64,000 bases of DNA. Source: Pagrus major. Taxonomy: Eukaryota > Chordata > Actinopteri > Spariformes > Sparidae. Position numbers and translations under genes: made by a program. The notes below the pieces were generated by a model. It did no database searches. It was not told the origin of the DNA and worked only from the letters and a program-made list of their open reading frames with translations. The stretch spans positions 613,501 through 677,500 of the forward strand of contig NC_133238.1 in the NCBI RefSeq assembly GCF_040436345.1, given 5' to 3'. Numbering within the stretch: position 1 is the first letter of the stretch; every line of letters begins with the position of its first letter. Shown here one piece after another: positions 46,325 through 57,420 of the stretch.

Positions 46325-46622
46325 TGTTATGGCCAGCTTGAAAGGCAACATGAAGAGACACAACAATGAACTGGATGCCAACAGAACATAACTTTATTTA
46401 AAAAAACAACAGCGTAAATTAAGAAGACAAAACAGGTCACTGGGTCTTCTGCCAGGAAGCAGAGACAAGAGGAAGCTTGTAGGGTAAGGAGCCCCTTTTA
46501 TAAACCCAGCCCACCACTTCACACAGGTGTCCTCCATGAGTCATCTTGGAGCTGCACCTAGAACAAAAAGACCTCAAAGACACGGACACACACTACAATA
46601 GTCGAGAGAATAATGCATAACA
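46325..46622 (-). repeat. LTR of a Ty3/gypsy-like element
   Basis: The 298 bp segment runs TGTTATGG...GCATAACA, i.e. TG to CA with short inverted ends. It is followed on the plus strand by CTCCCTCCCTTAAG (46623-46636), the reverse of a polypurine tract, placing it as the 3' LTR of a minus-strand element. An AATAAAG-type signal lies inside on the minus strand. Confidence 0.75.
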
Positions 46623-46636
46623 CTCCCTCCCTTAAG

Positions 46637-46917
46637 ATGACAACCATGTGGGTGTCATCCGAAGGTACGCTTGAAGCATCAGCCACAACATTATCACACC
46701 CCTTTTTGTGGTGGATTTCTACATTGAAATTCTGGGCCATAAGGGTCCAATGCCTGAGCCTTTGATTGCTGTTGTACATTTTGTTTTAAGAAAACAAGAG
46801 GGTTGTGAGCTGTAAAAACTTTCACCGGCTGTGGAGTTGAGCCAATGTACACCTCGAACTGTTGAAGGGCCCAGAGCATGGCTAAAGCTTCTTTTTCAAT
46901 AGTGCTATACTTAAGAG
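46637..46917 (-). pseudogene. Ty3/gypsy pol fragment: RNase H region
   Basis: Minus-strand peptides STIEKEALAMLWALQQFEVY, then VFTAHNPLVFL, then RLRHWTLMAQNFNVEIHHKK and CDNVVADA are typical of gypsy RNase H. A frameshift occurs near 46770-46790. The frame runs straight into the polypurine tract and LTR with no integrase, so the integrase was deleted. The rest continues at 48400 beyond an insertion. Confidence 0.8.
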
Positions 46918-48396
46918 GGGTGTGCAGCTCTCCCTTGCAAGACGATCAGATACATATCTAGATACATGGTCTACAAAATGATTTAGGGACGATTTGATGT
47001 GTATCGATTCCAATTTGGTACAATACGATACATTCCAATACAATTCTTTGTTTCATGTAGTCATTCATTTTCTATTATAAATTACAAAAAGCCAATTATA
47101 TAAAAGTGGCATTGTTTACCTTCAAATAGATATTTCAAAACTGACAAGGGAAGACCAGGGAATCCTATGTATTTTTCTTACTATTATGTACTACATATAT
47201 ACATACATATGTATATATACATACACACATACATATATACACATATATACATACGTATATATATGTGTATATATATACGTGTGTGTATATATATACACAT
47301 GCGTGTATATATGTATATATATACACACACATACATACATATATATGTAACCCAGGTCCCATGTAGTTATAAAGCTAGAGTGGTTAATACGATGAGACTG
47401 GGCCCGTTGTAGAAAAATACAACTATTTTATATATAACTTTAATAATGTATGTAATTTTAATAATGACCACCACAACTGTACTTTAAATGCAATAATCCT
47501 CACAGGTATTTATTTATACAAAATGAAATCAAATTTAAATGGGAAAATATTTTCTTATAAAATAAATGGCAAAATTATGTTTTATGTACTAATGAATAGC
47601 TTCCTTTTTCAAATAAAACTCAGTTTCTTAAAGTTGTTACTTCATTAGTAATAATAAGTGTATAAAATCACACCTATGAATAACAATCAGACAAATGTTT
47701 ATTACCAGTAATGAACTCAAAAGTTGAATTCCTTAACTAAGCAACTGTCAGTAGACAGCAAACAGTGTGCAGTGTGGTTCAATTTAGTACATAATTTCAG
47801 TAGACAATGACAGTTAACAGTGTGCAGTACTACCAGCAGTCACAGAATACAGCTAATGATAGCAATACGTTCAAAAGCAGAAAGTTCATAAGTCCTTAAA
47901 AATAAAATGAGCTATAGGTGCCATGACTACCTTAGACCTTGCTGAGTTGTGGCTGGAAAAAGTATTTTATCTCCATGTCTTTGTCTTGCGTGTTCTTGCT
48001 AGTGCTAGCTTAACAGGTCTCACCATGCCATCTCACCAGGTGAACATTTGTTGCGCTACCACTGTAATTAAACGCTGTTCAACAGAGCTAACAAACAGCC
48101 TGCTTTTTTTCTCCAACTTTTTGTCCTCATTAGAAAATCCAAATCTCTTCCAAAAGGTGCATTGTAAAACTTACCGACGTTATCAGACTTTTGTTTTTAC
48201 CTGGCAGGCAATGTTTCCCTTACATTACTGTGACGCATCTCGTGACAGTCTCACGCTGACCTTTGAACTTTTACGAGAGTTTGAAGACGCTGTGAGGAAG
48301 TAGCAGCATAGGTCCGCCAGAGGTCCGCATATTGGTGAAGTAGTATCTTTAACTTTAAAACCATTTTCCGATTCATATAGGTTAATTGTTACACCC
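46918..48396. mobile_element. hAT-like non-autonomous element inserted in gypsy pol
   Basis: The left end AGGGGTGTG and right end GTTACACCCC are inverted. The bases ATACTTA occur on both sides (left 46908-46914, right about 48400-48406) and duplicate one stretch of the gypsy RNase H reading. This fits a 7-8 bp target duplication as in hAT elements. No transposase is recognised. The left part has GATACATATCTAGATACATGG-type repeats, and a microsatellite is inside. Confidence 0.6.
47185..47348. repeat. (TA)n/(CA)n microsatellite
   Basis: Mixed TATACATA and ACACAT repeats over about 160 bp. The Tyr/Ile/His-rich frames on both strands come from this. Confidence 0.92.
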
Positions 48397-48579
48397 CAAA
48401 TACTTATATTGGGCTGCAGAGAGCTTCTTAGAGAAGTACCGCACTGGGTGATCAGTACTGGCGGAATCTTCCTGTAGCAGTATAGCACCAGCCCCAGTGC
48501 CACTAGCGTCGACCTCCAACTTACTGCAAAGTCTGGAGCTGACAGCACTGGGCAGCTACAGAGAAGAGCTTTGACAGTA
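48397..48579 (-). pseudogene. Ty3/gypsy pol fragment: end of reverse transcriptase and start of RNase H
   Basis: The minus strand reads KALLCSCPVLSAPDFA, then (other frame) VDASGTGAGAILLQED, then HPVRYFSKKLSAAQYKY. It is the N-terminal neighbour of the fragment at 46637-46917, so the two are one element split by the hAT-like insertion. The upstream part ends where the L1-like LINE begins. Confidence 0.8.
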
Positions 48580-49155
48580 ACCAATAACCACGAGAGCCGC
48601 ATGGAATGTGAGAGGTTTGGATCATATAATGACACGTGCCAAAGTGTTTTCACATTTGAAATCTCTATTGGCAGACATTATTTCTTCAAGAAACCCATGT
48701 CAAACGTAAATTTGAAAACAAATTGAAGGTCAACTGGATAGACCAGATATACCAGGCTAACTTTAGTGCCAAAGCAAGAGGACTGGCCCCTTTATCCATT
48801 CATCCACTGTCGCTGACCCTGAAGGGAGGTTTTTAATTGTATCTGGCTCTTTAAATTCTATTCCAATTACACTTGTAAATGTATATGGCCCCAACTTCGA
48901 CAGCCCACTCTTCTTTTAAAAGGTTTTCAATAGCATATCAAACTTGTCTGATAATGTTGTGATCGGCGGAGATTTGAATTGTATAATGGATCCTCTCCTG
49001 GATAAACAATTTTCAAAAATGCTTCAAAAATCAAACTCAAGCATTCGCTTAAAAACATTAATGGAAAGCTTGAATTTAGTAGACATATGGAGGCTCTCAC
49101 ATTCGATCGACAGAAACTACTCTTTTTTTCTCCCCAGTCAACAATGCATATGCTT

Positions 49156-50372
49156 GAATCAGAATCAGAATCAGAAATACTTTATTATCCCCTAGGGGAA
49201 ATTGTTTGTGTACAGCTGCTCCCATTCAAAGCTCAGAATATGTAGAAATAACAATAATAATAATAATAATAGTAATAATATCAATATCAACAAAAACAAA
49301 AGAAAAATACAAGAAATGTACATATACAGAGCAATAATGACACACTCAGAGCGAGGAATTAAACAGTTTGATAGCCACAGGCAGGAATGATTTCCTGTGG
49401 CACTCTGTGGTGCACCTTGGTGGGATCAGTCTAGTGCTGAATGTACTCCGGTGGCTGACCAACACGTCATGGAGTGGATGAGAGCCATTGTCCAAGATGA
49501 CATGTAACTTGGACAGCATCCTCCTCTCTGACACCACCGTCAGAGAGTGCAGCTCCACTCCCACGACGTCACTGGCCTTGCGGATCAGTCTGTTCAACCT
49601 TTTTGCGTCCGCTACCCTCAGCCTGCTGCCCCAGCACACAACAGCAAAGAGTATAGCACTGGACACCACAGACTCATAAAACATCCTGAGCATAGTCCGG
49701 CTAGATGTTGAATGACCTCAATCGTCTCAGAAAATAGAGACGACTCTGTCCCATCCTGTAGAGGGCATTTGTGTTCTTAACCCAGTCCAGTTTATTATCA
49801 ATGTGGCCTCCCAGATACTTATAATCCTCCACAATGTCCACACTGACCCCCTGGATGGAAACAGGGGTCAACGGCACCTTGGTCCTCCTCAGGTTCACAA
49901 CCAGTTCCTTGGTCTTTGTCACATTGAGCTGTCAATGGTTCCGCTCACACCATGTGACAAAGTTGTCCACAACAGTCCCGTACTCATCCTCAGCACCTTC
50001 GCTGATACATCCAACTATTGTTGAGTCATCCGAGAACTTCTGGAGATGACAGGTCTCTGTGCAATAGTTGAAGTCTGTCATGTAAATGGTGAAGAGGAAG
50101 GGAGAGAGGACAGTCCCCTGTGGGGCCCCAGTGTTGCTGACCACTCTATCTCTAACTCTAACTCTATACTGTGTGAAGTTGGGCAGCACTGTATCTATGG
50201 TGACGTGGTTGAAGTCACCTGAGATAGCAATGTCCTGGTGCAGCCATGTCTCCATAAAGCACATTAAACTACACTCCCGGTACTCCCTCTGACTCTTGGC
50301 TAGTGCCGTTAGCTCCTCCATCTTGTTAGCTAGCAATCTCACGTTACCCATGATGAGAGAGGGGACACTCGG
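49156..50372 (-). mobile_element. Rex1/CR1-like LINE, 5'-truncated, inside the L1-like element
   Basis: On the minus strand: VVSNTGAPQGTVLSPFLFTIYMTD and KFSDDSTIVG (reverse transcriptase, 49932-50351), then VVNLRRTK and DYKYLGGHID, then FYESVVSSAILFAVVCWGS and PLHDVLV (49346-49922). The 3' end is the CTGATTCTGATTC tail at 49156-49180, preceded by ATAATAAAG. Endonuclease parts are mostly missing. A frameshift occurs near 49700 and 49930. Confidence 0.85.
49250..49273. repeat. (AAT)n microsatellite
   Basis: A short AAT run in the 3' region of the Rex1-like LINE. Confidence 0.85.
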
Positions 50373-50733
50373 CTTAAATATAAATAAAGAACAGACTACT
50401 TTCTGCTGGATTCAAAATTGATATCAATATACAATTATGTACCACCCCATTTTAATATCTGACCACGCCCCACTGTCAATGAGGTTAAAGTTAGGTGAAC
50501 AAACATTTAAAAATGTTCAATGGCGATTTGATGCAATGCTGCTAAAAGATATGGAATTTAAAAATTACCTAGACAAACAGATCTCCCACTTCATTTCTGA
50601 AAATGTAAATGTTGAGGTCAATGATTCAGTCCTATGGGAATCACTGAAGGCAGCTACAAGATATTTGTAGCTAAGAAAAAAGATAATAATCGGCTTAGAG
50701 AAATAAATCGGGACTTAGAAAACCCTTATAAAG

Positions 50734-51064
50734 AAGAATCTTTATTTTGTCAGTTGTCTTTTACATGCGACATGCAAACACACCCGAAATTAGTCCTCTG
50801 CATTTAACCCATCACTAGCTACACATTGTATGTACACACACTGCAAACTAGGAGCAGTGGGCTGCCATGACAGGCGCCCGGGGAGCACATGGGGGTTTTG
50901 GTGCCTTGCTCAAGGGCACCTCGGCAGTAACCCAGGAAGTGAACTGGCACCTCTTCAGCTGCCATATTATTACCACTTCCATATTATGGTCTGTAGCTGG
51001 ACTTGAACCGGCCACCCTCCAGTCCCCAAGCCAAGTCTCTACCGACTGAGCCACTGCCGCCCCT
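50734..51064 (-). mobile_element. tRNA-derived SINE
   Basis: On the minus strand, the head carries an A box TGGCTCAGTCGGTAGAG (plus positions 51037-51053) and a B box GGTTCAAGTCC (50999-51009), about 28 bp apart as in a tRNA gene promoter. The body has the common fish segment GCCCTTGAGCAAGGCACC. The tail reads GGGTTAAATGCAGAGGACTA. It splits the L1-like linker reading. It is not a functional tRNA, since the cloverleaf is not intact and the rest of the sequence follows without a gene end. Confidence 0.82.
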
Positions 51065-52660
51065 AAAGCAAATCCCTCTGATGCAACTCTGGAAGCAATC
51101 ACCAAGTTGAAATTTGAGCATAACACCATATTAACAAAACGTCTTGGCTCCATGCTCTGCAAAACACAACAGAATTTCTTTGAATTTGGGGACAAGCCAC
51201 ATAGCCTTTTAGCTAGACAACTAAGGCAAACACAAGCATCCTGCGCCATCCATAAAATCAGAGACAAGAATGGCAAATTAATAACGTCCCTAGGTGAGAT
51301 TAACAAATGCTATGCTAAATTCTACCACAACTTACATAAATCTAAATGTTCTGTCACTCCAGAAAGTCTCAATGAATTTCTAGCAAAATTGTAGCTTCCT
51401 ACGCTGGATGCTGAAGCAGTGCAGGCTCTAGAGGCCGCGATAACCCTAGAAGAGATCACATCTGCTACTACGCAATTCCCAACTAACAGAGCCCCTGGGC
51501 CAGATGGGTTTAAAATTAAATTCAATAAATCATACTTTGCATAGCTGTCATACTGAAAAAAACAGGGACCCTCTAAATATGTCTTCCTACCGCCCCATAT
51601 CCCTGCTCCAAATTGAAATGAAGATCCTGAGTAAAGTGTGTCCAACAGGCTGTGTAAACACATTCACAAACTAATACACCCTGACCAATCAGGCATTGTA
51701 CCTGGTCACCATATTTACTCTAACCTACGCCGTCTTTTCAACATAATGTATCATGACCACAAAGAGGAGTGTGCTATCATCGCTTTGGATGCAGAAAAGG
51801 CATTTGATCATATAGAATGGAAATGTATGCTATCAACCTTAAACCAATTTGGCTTTGTCAAAAAATGTATAAATTGGATTATTATCATCTATACTCAACC
51901 CCAAGCCTCCATTATTACCAATGGAGAGACATCGCACCCATTTGACCAACAGAGAGGTGTCCGGCAAGGCTGCTTGTGCTCCCCACATGTATTTAATTTA
52001 TGCATCGAAGTGCTTGCCAGCCAAATAAGAGCAAACCCAGATTACAAACCCATTCAAATACATGAAACAAACCACCACCTGTCGCTTTTCGAGGATGACA
52101 TGACATTGTATTTATCGTGCCCCGAGGTGACCCTTCCCCCTCTATTATGCTTAACTGAAAAATTCGGCAGCCTCTCAGGATACACTATTAATTGGGACAA
52201 AAGTTAATTGCTTCTATTGTCGGATAAAGTAGATCTAGAGTTTCTACACACAATGCCCTTCAAGATTGTATACAATCAAATCAAGAGCTTAGGTGTTATT
52301 GCTACGCGAAAATATGGAGATCTCTTAAATTCCAACTGGGAAAGTCAGATCCAACAATTGCGCCATAACATTGAATTCTGGGATACATTACCAATCTCCC
52401 TAGTTGGTCACATTAATGCCCTAAAAATGGCTACTCTCCCTAGATTCCTATATGTTCCAATGCTTACCGGTCTATATTCCCCTATACTGTACTTCAGGAA
52501 ACTGGACTCCATCATCTCCTCATTTATCTGGAACAACAAGATAGCGAGAATATCAAAGAAGCATCTATGCAAGGACAAATTAAGGGTTTGGAGAGAGAAA
52601 AGAAAAAGTTTTGCTATTCCAGACAGCTCCCTCTGCATGAGGCATTGAAACGTAGCCGGG

Positions 52661-53482
52661 GGCATTGCACGTACCAAATGCCATAACTATGTGATCCATG
52701 ACTGCAGGAATCTGTCTCGGGCTGTTGAATTAACTATAGATTTTTGTCCTGCATTTTGTTAGCGTGTGTCCACGGACACAAAGAGCACAGACAGATCTCG
52801 AAAGGGAGAGCCACAGTTCGTGCTCTCTAAACTCTGCTTAAACTGTCTAAACTTGGCTGTGCTGATAAAATACAAACCAAGAATCTGTTACTACACTGCC
52901 TATAGAAGTAAAAGTAAGCCTACTCATTATAAGTTTCGTCAGAGTTTTTTTAGCCTTGTTAGAAGGATGCCCTAACATGCTATGAGGAACACTTTAAGTG
53001 TAGTTCTTAGCTAAAATAGAGAAAGCGTGTGTACCAGAAGTCCCCGCCATTTCGTTTATACGATGAAAACGGATGCTAAAAAACTCTGATGACACTTTTA
53101 ATGAGTAGGTTTACTTTTACTTTTATGGTACTTTTAAGATGGCCCTTGCATAAAAGTAAGTTGTCTATTCAGTAGAAAGAAACAAATATTTTTGAAACTG
53201 AAGCTACATAACCAGATAAAACAGAGAAAGGGGGCTGTGTTTTTCCCCAGCTGGTATCAAGCAACATATTACAGCAGGCCAACAGGCCACTACACTATGT
53301 TTCTGAAAAAGCTGCAGGTAATGTCATATATATTTTCCTCATTTAGGAGGTATTTCACCCTCTCATCCCACCTGTTAGTGATCAGGATGATACTTTCTAT
53401 GACCATCCCGCCTGATTCACGGACCGAGAATCATGCACACAGAGGGGTGGGCAGCAGCGCTTCTCCTTCTCCCTGATAGGCT
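52661..53482. other. non-coding stretch with an inverted repeat
   Basis: No gene. AAGTAAAAGTAAGCCTACTC (52907-52926, continuing to 52951) is repeated in reverse at about 53078-53125 with a spacer of roughly 125 bp. This is a small fold-back structure, perhaps a MITE. Confidence 0.55.
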
Positions 53483-54048
53483 CAGGGGCGGTTCCTCGTA
53501 TGGGCAGCCGCCCAGGGCAGCATTCATGGAGGGGCGGCATGAGCACCCGCACAAAAAGGTGCGTCTAATGCTGCTGAGAAAGACTCATATACAGAGGTTG
53601 TGGAAGAAGGGGAAGGGGGAGGGGGGCGGCGGAAAGTTTCACCTACTGAACCTCAGCTCTCCCTACTGGTGCGGGGGAGCGGTGAAGCAATTTGTGTGTC
53701 ACAGCAGCCAAAGGATAGTTCAATATAACAATAAGCAATAGTAATAGTAAAAAATAAAAAATATAATAAAAAGGTAAGAAATAGAATTGTGTAAACATAA
53801 TATGTACAAATATAAACAGTGTAACTGTAGACAGTGTGGGCAGTGTATTGTTATTAATAAATAATAAATATGAGTATGAAAATTGCCCAGTTAGTGCAAA
53901 CCAAAATGAGAAATGAGTTATGTATACATTCATATTAGATTCATCTAGTGCACAACTAAGGCGAAAGTAGTAGGTGAAAGTCAATCACATCACGAATTGC
54001 TGAAGGTGAGGTTCGCCCAGGGTGTCGTGCAAGCTAGGAGCGCCACTG
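53483..54048. mobile_element. hAT-like non-autonomous element
   Basis: The left end is CAGGGGCGGTTCCTCG and the right end, reversed, CAGTGGCGCTCCTAGC, typical hAT-style ends. The left part has GGGCAGCCGCCCAGGGCAGC-type sequence, and the right part CGCCCAGGGTGTCG. No transposase is seen, and the eight flanking bases on the two sides do not match. Confidence 0.55.
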
Positions 54049-55435
54049 GGACAGATGATTGTGAAACGGCGGGGCAGAGGGTCCAGCAGCCGAGGATCAC
54101 ATCCCTGTCCCTCAGCGAAGACGAGTGCCACTGTTTAATATGTGTCCTGGCACACCTGGCTCTTAAAGGGAATGGGAGACTACACTCAGGTTGGTTTGAT
54201 GTACGCCCTAAACACACTCGCGCACTGTGCTTTAGACCATGCACTATAGACCGTCTAAATAGGGCCCATAGTCTGTTTCGCTCTGCTTTCCTCAACCACA
54301 TAGGGACCTTCAAGCTTAGCTTGCAGTGCTGAACCAGACATGGGAAGAAATGCCAGCACAGAGTCTCCAGTCTGAAAGCTTTGTTCATCATCATTCTTAT
54401 CAAAATGAGCATTTTAGATTGGGAGATTGTCACAAGCCCAATTCACACTGCCCTTGGAGTGCGGGAATCATGCCCGATTCTCCGCATCGTCATCTGTGTG
54501 AAAGGTACAGATGCAGAGAGGGGGGACAGTTTCGCTGTGGCTCTGATGCGTCTCTGGAGGTAGTATCAGAGCCGCAGCAGAGGTGAGTCAGCGTCTGTGT
54601 AGATGGATAAGCTGGAGGCGGGGAGCGGGGGCATGTCGATCTGATGGTGTTCACAGTCTGACAGCTAAACAGATCCTTCACTCATCAAATAAAAGAGAAA
54701 TCACCTGCAAAGCAACATTACAGGACCAAACAACAGTACTGTGGTAACTGGTAGTGTCTTTGGCAACTTACATTAGGAAAAAAATACTGCAGTTGTACAT
54801 GGAAAAGCCTCTGTCATCCTGTCTGTCCTACTGACTCCGTCACATTTCTGCATGAAAAACAGTGTCTGTCCCCGACCAAAAACTTAACTAACTCACCATG
54901 GGTTGTCTCCTTCCACTATTGTGTTGTTGTAGTTACTGAACTGAAAAAAATCACTGCGACGATCAGCCCTCCTGACCAAGACTTCAGTGAACTCAGACAG
55001 CGTAATTTAGAGTGACAAACTTTGTCACTTTCCAGGATGCATGGTGGGTCAGGATCTTGTCGTGTATCGACTTCTTAATCTTTGTTTGTCCAAAAAAGTT
55101 TTTCAGAGTTTCAAAAAGTCACCAATAAAAAGGAAATAATCTCCAGGAGTCCTCCAAAGCTGAGTGCAGTAATGTTTAATTGTCAACAATTAAAACATGA
55201 GGTCATACAGACAAAAGTTCATCCGATACAACCCAACTTCTCAATACAAAACATATTCCTTTTATTCACTAAAACGGGGGCTGGGCACCATGGTTTGTCT
55301 AATCCAGGTTCGTCCTTTTGTTTTTGTATCAAATTTTGCTGACTTGGGAATTTTCCTGCATGAGGCAAAAACACGTGCCAAAACCATGTCTGCATTTGTC
55401 GACATTCGGCATTTCCTTTGATCTTCCTTGCTCGA
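54049..55435. other. gene-free stretch
   Basis: The opposed open frames 53997-54332 (+) and 53990-54433 (-) overlap the hAT end and have no recognised match, though the sequence looks repetitive. Frames at 54326, 55082 and 55197 are unsupported. Confidence 0.4.
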
Positions 55436-55439
55436 CAAA

Positions 55440-56590
55440 AATCTACATCAGGGTGCCCCTTGAGGGGAGTTTGCAGGCTTTTAAACTCTGTGTGGGTGTG
55501 TCCTTAGAGGGTCATTTAGGACACGTGTGAGCTCTTGAGTTTCAGAGTCATTAGGGCCACTTGTGGGTCGTTGACCCAACCAGCCTTCATGTGGGTTGCT
55601 AGGGCTAGGGGAGCCCAGGTGTAAATGGTTGTTAAGCTGACTGGGGAGGGAACTCAGTACTGCATTGTAGGTGGGTGATAAGTAATGTCTTAGGCCACCT
55701 CCTCTTTTCAAAGACGGCCGTTCCAGTTTGACATAGATGGATTATTTTACTCCTCTTTCAAACCATCTGTCTTCTCTGGCCAAGATGTTTACATTGTTAT
55801 CCTCAAAGGAATGATTTGTCTTCTTCAGATGTAAGTGGACAGCAGAGTCTTGACCTGAGGAGTTGGCCCTCCTGTGTTGTGCCATTCATTTATGGAAAGG
55901 TTGTTTTGTCTCCCCAATGTAAATCCGTGCATTCCTGGCTGCATTGAACAACATAAAGTACATTACTCTCTTTATGCCTGGGTGTTTTGTTCTTAGGATG
56001 GACATGTTTCTACCTCAGTGTGTTGGTAGGTTTGAAGTGAACTGGAATATGATGTTTATTGAAGATCCTCCTGAGTTTCTCAGATGTTCCTGCGACATAG
56101 GGAATGATGATGTTACGTTTTCTCGTCTCCTCCTCTCTGTCTGCTCTTGATCTTTTAGAGGTTTTGACAAAGGTCCAGTTTGGGTAACCACAGGTTTTAA
56201 GTGCTCCCCTGATGTTCTTCTGTTCTTTCTCCTTCCCCTCTTTGTTTGTGGGCACGGTGTCAGCCCGATGGTTAAGGGTTCTGATGACCTCCAGCTTGTG
56301 CTCCAGTGGGTGATGAGAGTTGAACAGCAAGTATTAATCTGTGTGTGTAGGTTTTCTGTACACATCAATGTTGAAGTTTCTGCTTCTTCTGTTGAAGGCC
56401 GGTTGGGTCAACAACCCACACGTATCCTTGACGACCCTGTAGGGACATGCCCATACAGATTTTAAAAGCCTGCAAACTCCCCTCCAGTTAGTTAGAACTG
56501 AAGAAGCCTCTTGGATGAGAGGTGAAACATCTTCAAGAAACTGAAAAATGTCCAGTTGCCTACGATACAGCACTGAGAAGTAGTAGTAGT
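55440..56590 (-). mobile_element. Penelope-like element, truncated
   Basis: Minus-strand peptides include FNIDVYRKPTHTD and HHPLEHKLEVIRTLNHRAD (end of reverse transcriptase), FVKTSKRS, GTSEKLRRIFNKHHIPVHFK, then VLYVVQCSQECTDLHW, MAQHRRA, DSAVHLHLK, REDRWFERGVKESIYVK and GGGLRHYLSPTYNAVLS. The last group is the GIY-YIG endonuclease of Penelope elements. The frame is broken across the YIG motif and again elsewhere. About 24 bp inverted repeats flank it (55462-55485 and 56461-56484). The reverse transcriptase core and N terminus are missing. Confidence 0.88.
56497..56576 (+). ncRNA. candidate hammerhead-like motif of a Penelope terminal repeat
   Basis: GATGAGAGGTGAAAC (56514-56528) lies between complementary GAAG and CTTC-type arms. 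This is the arrangement reported for minimal hammerhead ribozymes in Penelope terminal repeats. The first core bases do not exactly match the standard CUGAUGA. Self-cleavage is not shown by the sequence. Confidence 0.4.
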
Positions 56591-56599
56591 ATTAGTAAC

Positions 56600-56986
56600 T
56601 AGGAACCAGTATGCTTAACCTACTGTGGCAGAGGCATGAGCATAGATCATATGCAGAGTAGAATGGGTCAGTAGTGGGGCATGTTATTTAGCATGGATAA
56701 ATAGGGAATAGGGAACGCAACAGACATTTCTCTGTGTAGCTTTAAGTTTCACTTTGGTTCACTCTTGTCCCCCAGTTGAAAACACAGCAACGACCTGCCT
56801 CATCCTGGTTGTTTACTGTTATTTTTATTGTAAACTGTTATTTAGGACAAACAGTCACTAGTATGATCAGTATGACAGTAGCATAACAACATTGTAGCTT
56901 CACCTTTTGGCAAACTGATCAGCGGGGTTTCCCAACACGTCACACACACCGACCATGGAGTGACTCCCACACCACAAGTGAATTTC
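56600..56986. other. gene-free stretch
   Basis: Nothing recognised. Confidence 0.5.
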
Positions 56987-57414
56987 CTGACTTGTTCAAA
57001 TCAAAAATGCACTTTTTCAGATCAATGCTGAGCTTCTTAGACTTTCCCATTGTGGTGTCAGTGGCTGAGTCTAATGGGTGTATCAAACAAGCCATATTAA
57101 AATAGGCCCAGAAAAGTCATCAGCCTTTATCAATCATAATCACTCAGAAGAAGTTAAGAAGCCATGCTACAAAGCAAATTTGATTGACACAACTTTGTAT
57201 TATTACCAAAATTGATCATTCAAGTTGCTTTATGTATATTTTTGACCCAGCAGATTTGGTCACATTTTCAGAAGACCTAGGATAAATTCATTATTGAACC
57301 AAACTTCATGAATGTTTTTTTGTGACAAAGTGGAGCATGTTCCACTCATTCCATCACAGAATAATGAGAGTTGTAGAAATTACTGGAACTCAAGACGGCC
57401 AAGATATATACATG

Positions 57415-57420
57415 GTCTTC
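57415..57420. repeat. target-site duplication, left (GTCTTC)
   Basis: The same six bases follow the right arm at 59948-59953. With one mismatch the duplication could be extended to eight. Confidence 0.65.

Larger units (their letters stand above)
48580..52660 (+). mobile_element. L1/Tx1-like LINE, interrupted twice
   Basis: Pieces are 48580-49155 (endonuclease: AWNVRGL-like start, FLQETHVKRKF, VNVYGPNF, VIGGDLNCIMD), 50373-50733 (ISDHAPLSM and linker) and 51065-52660 (linker, reverse transcriptase and downstream domain). The reverse transcriptase shows NRAPGPDGF, IALDAEKAFDHIEW and GVRQGCLCSP. At the active site it reads FEDD where the family has F/YADD. Several stops are present (for example near 51392, 51541 and 52205). 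A Rex1-like LINE and a SINE have inserted in it. It is dead. Confidence 0.88.

Noticed and set aside
47165..47412. Tyr/Ile/His-rich frames on both strands
   Set aside because: Microsatellite artefact.
50999..51053. A tRNA gene suggested by A and B boxes
   Set aside because: The boxes belong to a SINE head; the body continues as repeat sequence and a full cloverleaf cannot be formed.
53990..54433. Opposed frames of 111 and 147 codons as genes
   Set aside because: They overlap each other and the hAT-like end, and neither matches a family I recognise; more likely repeat sequence.
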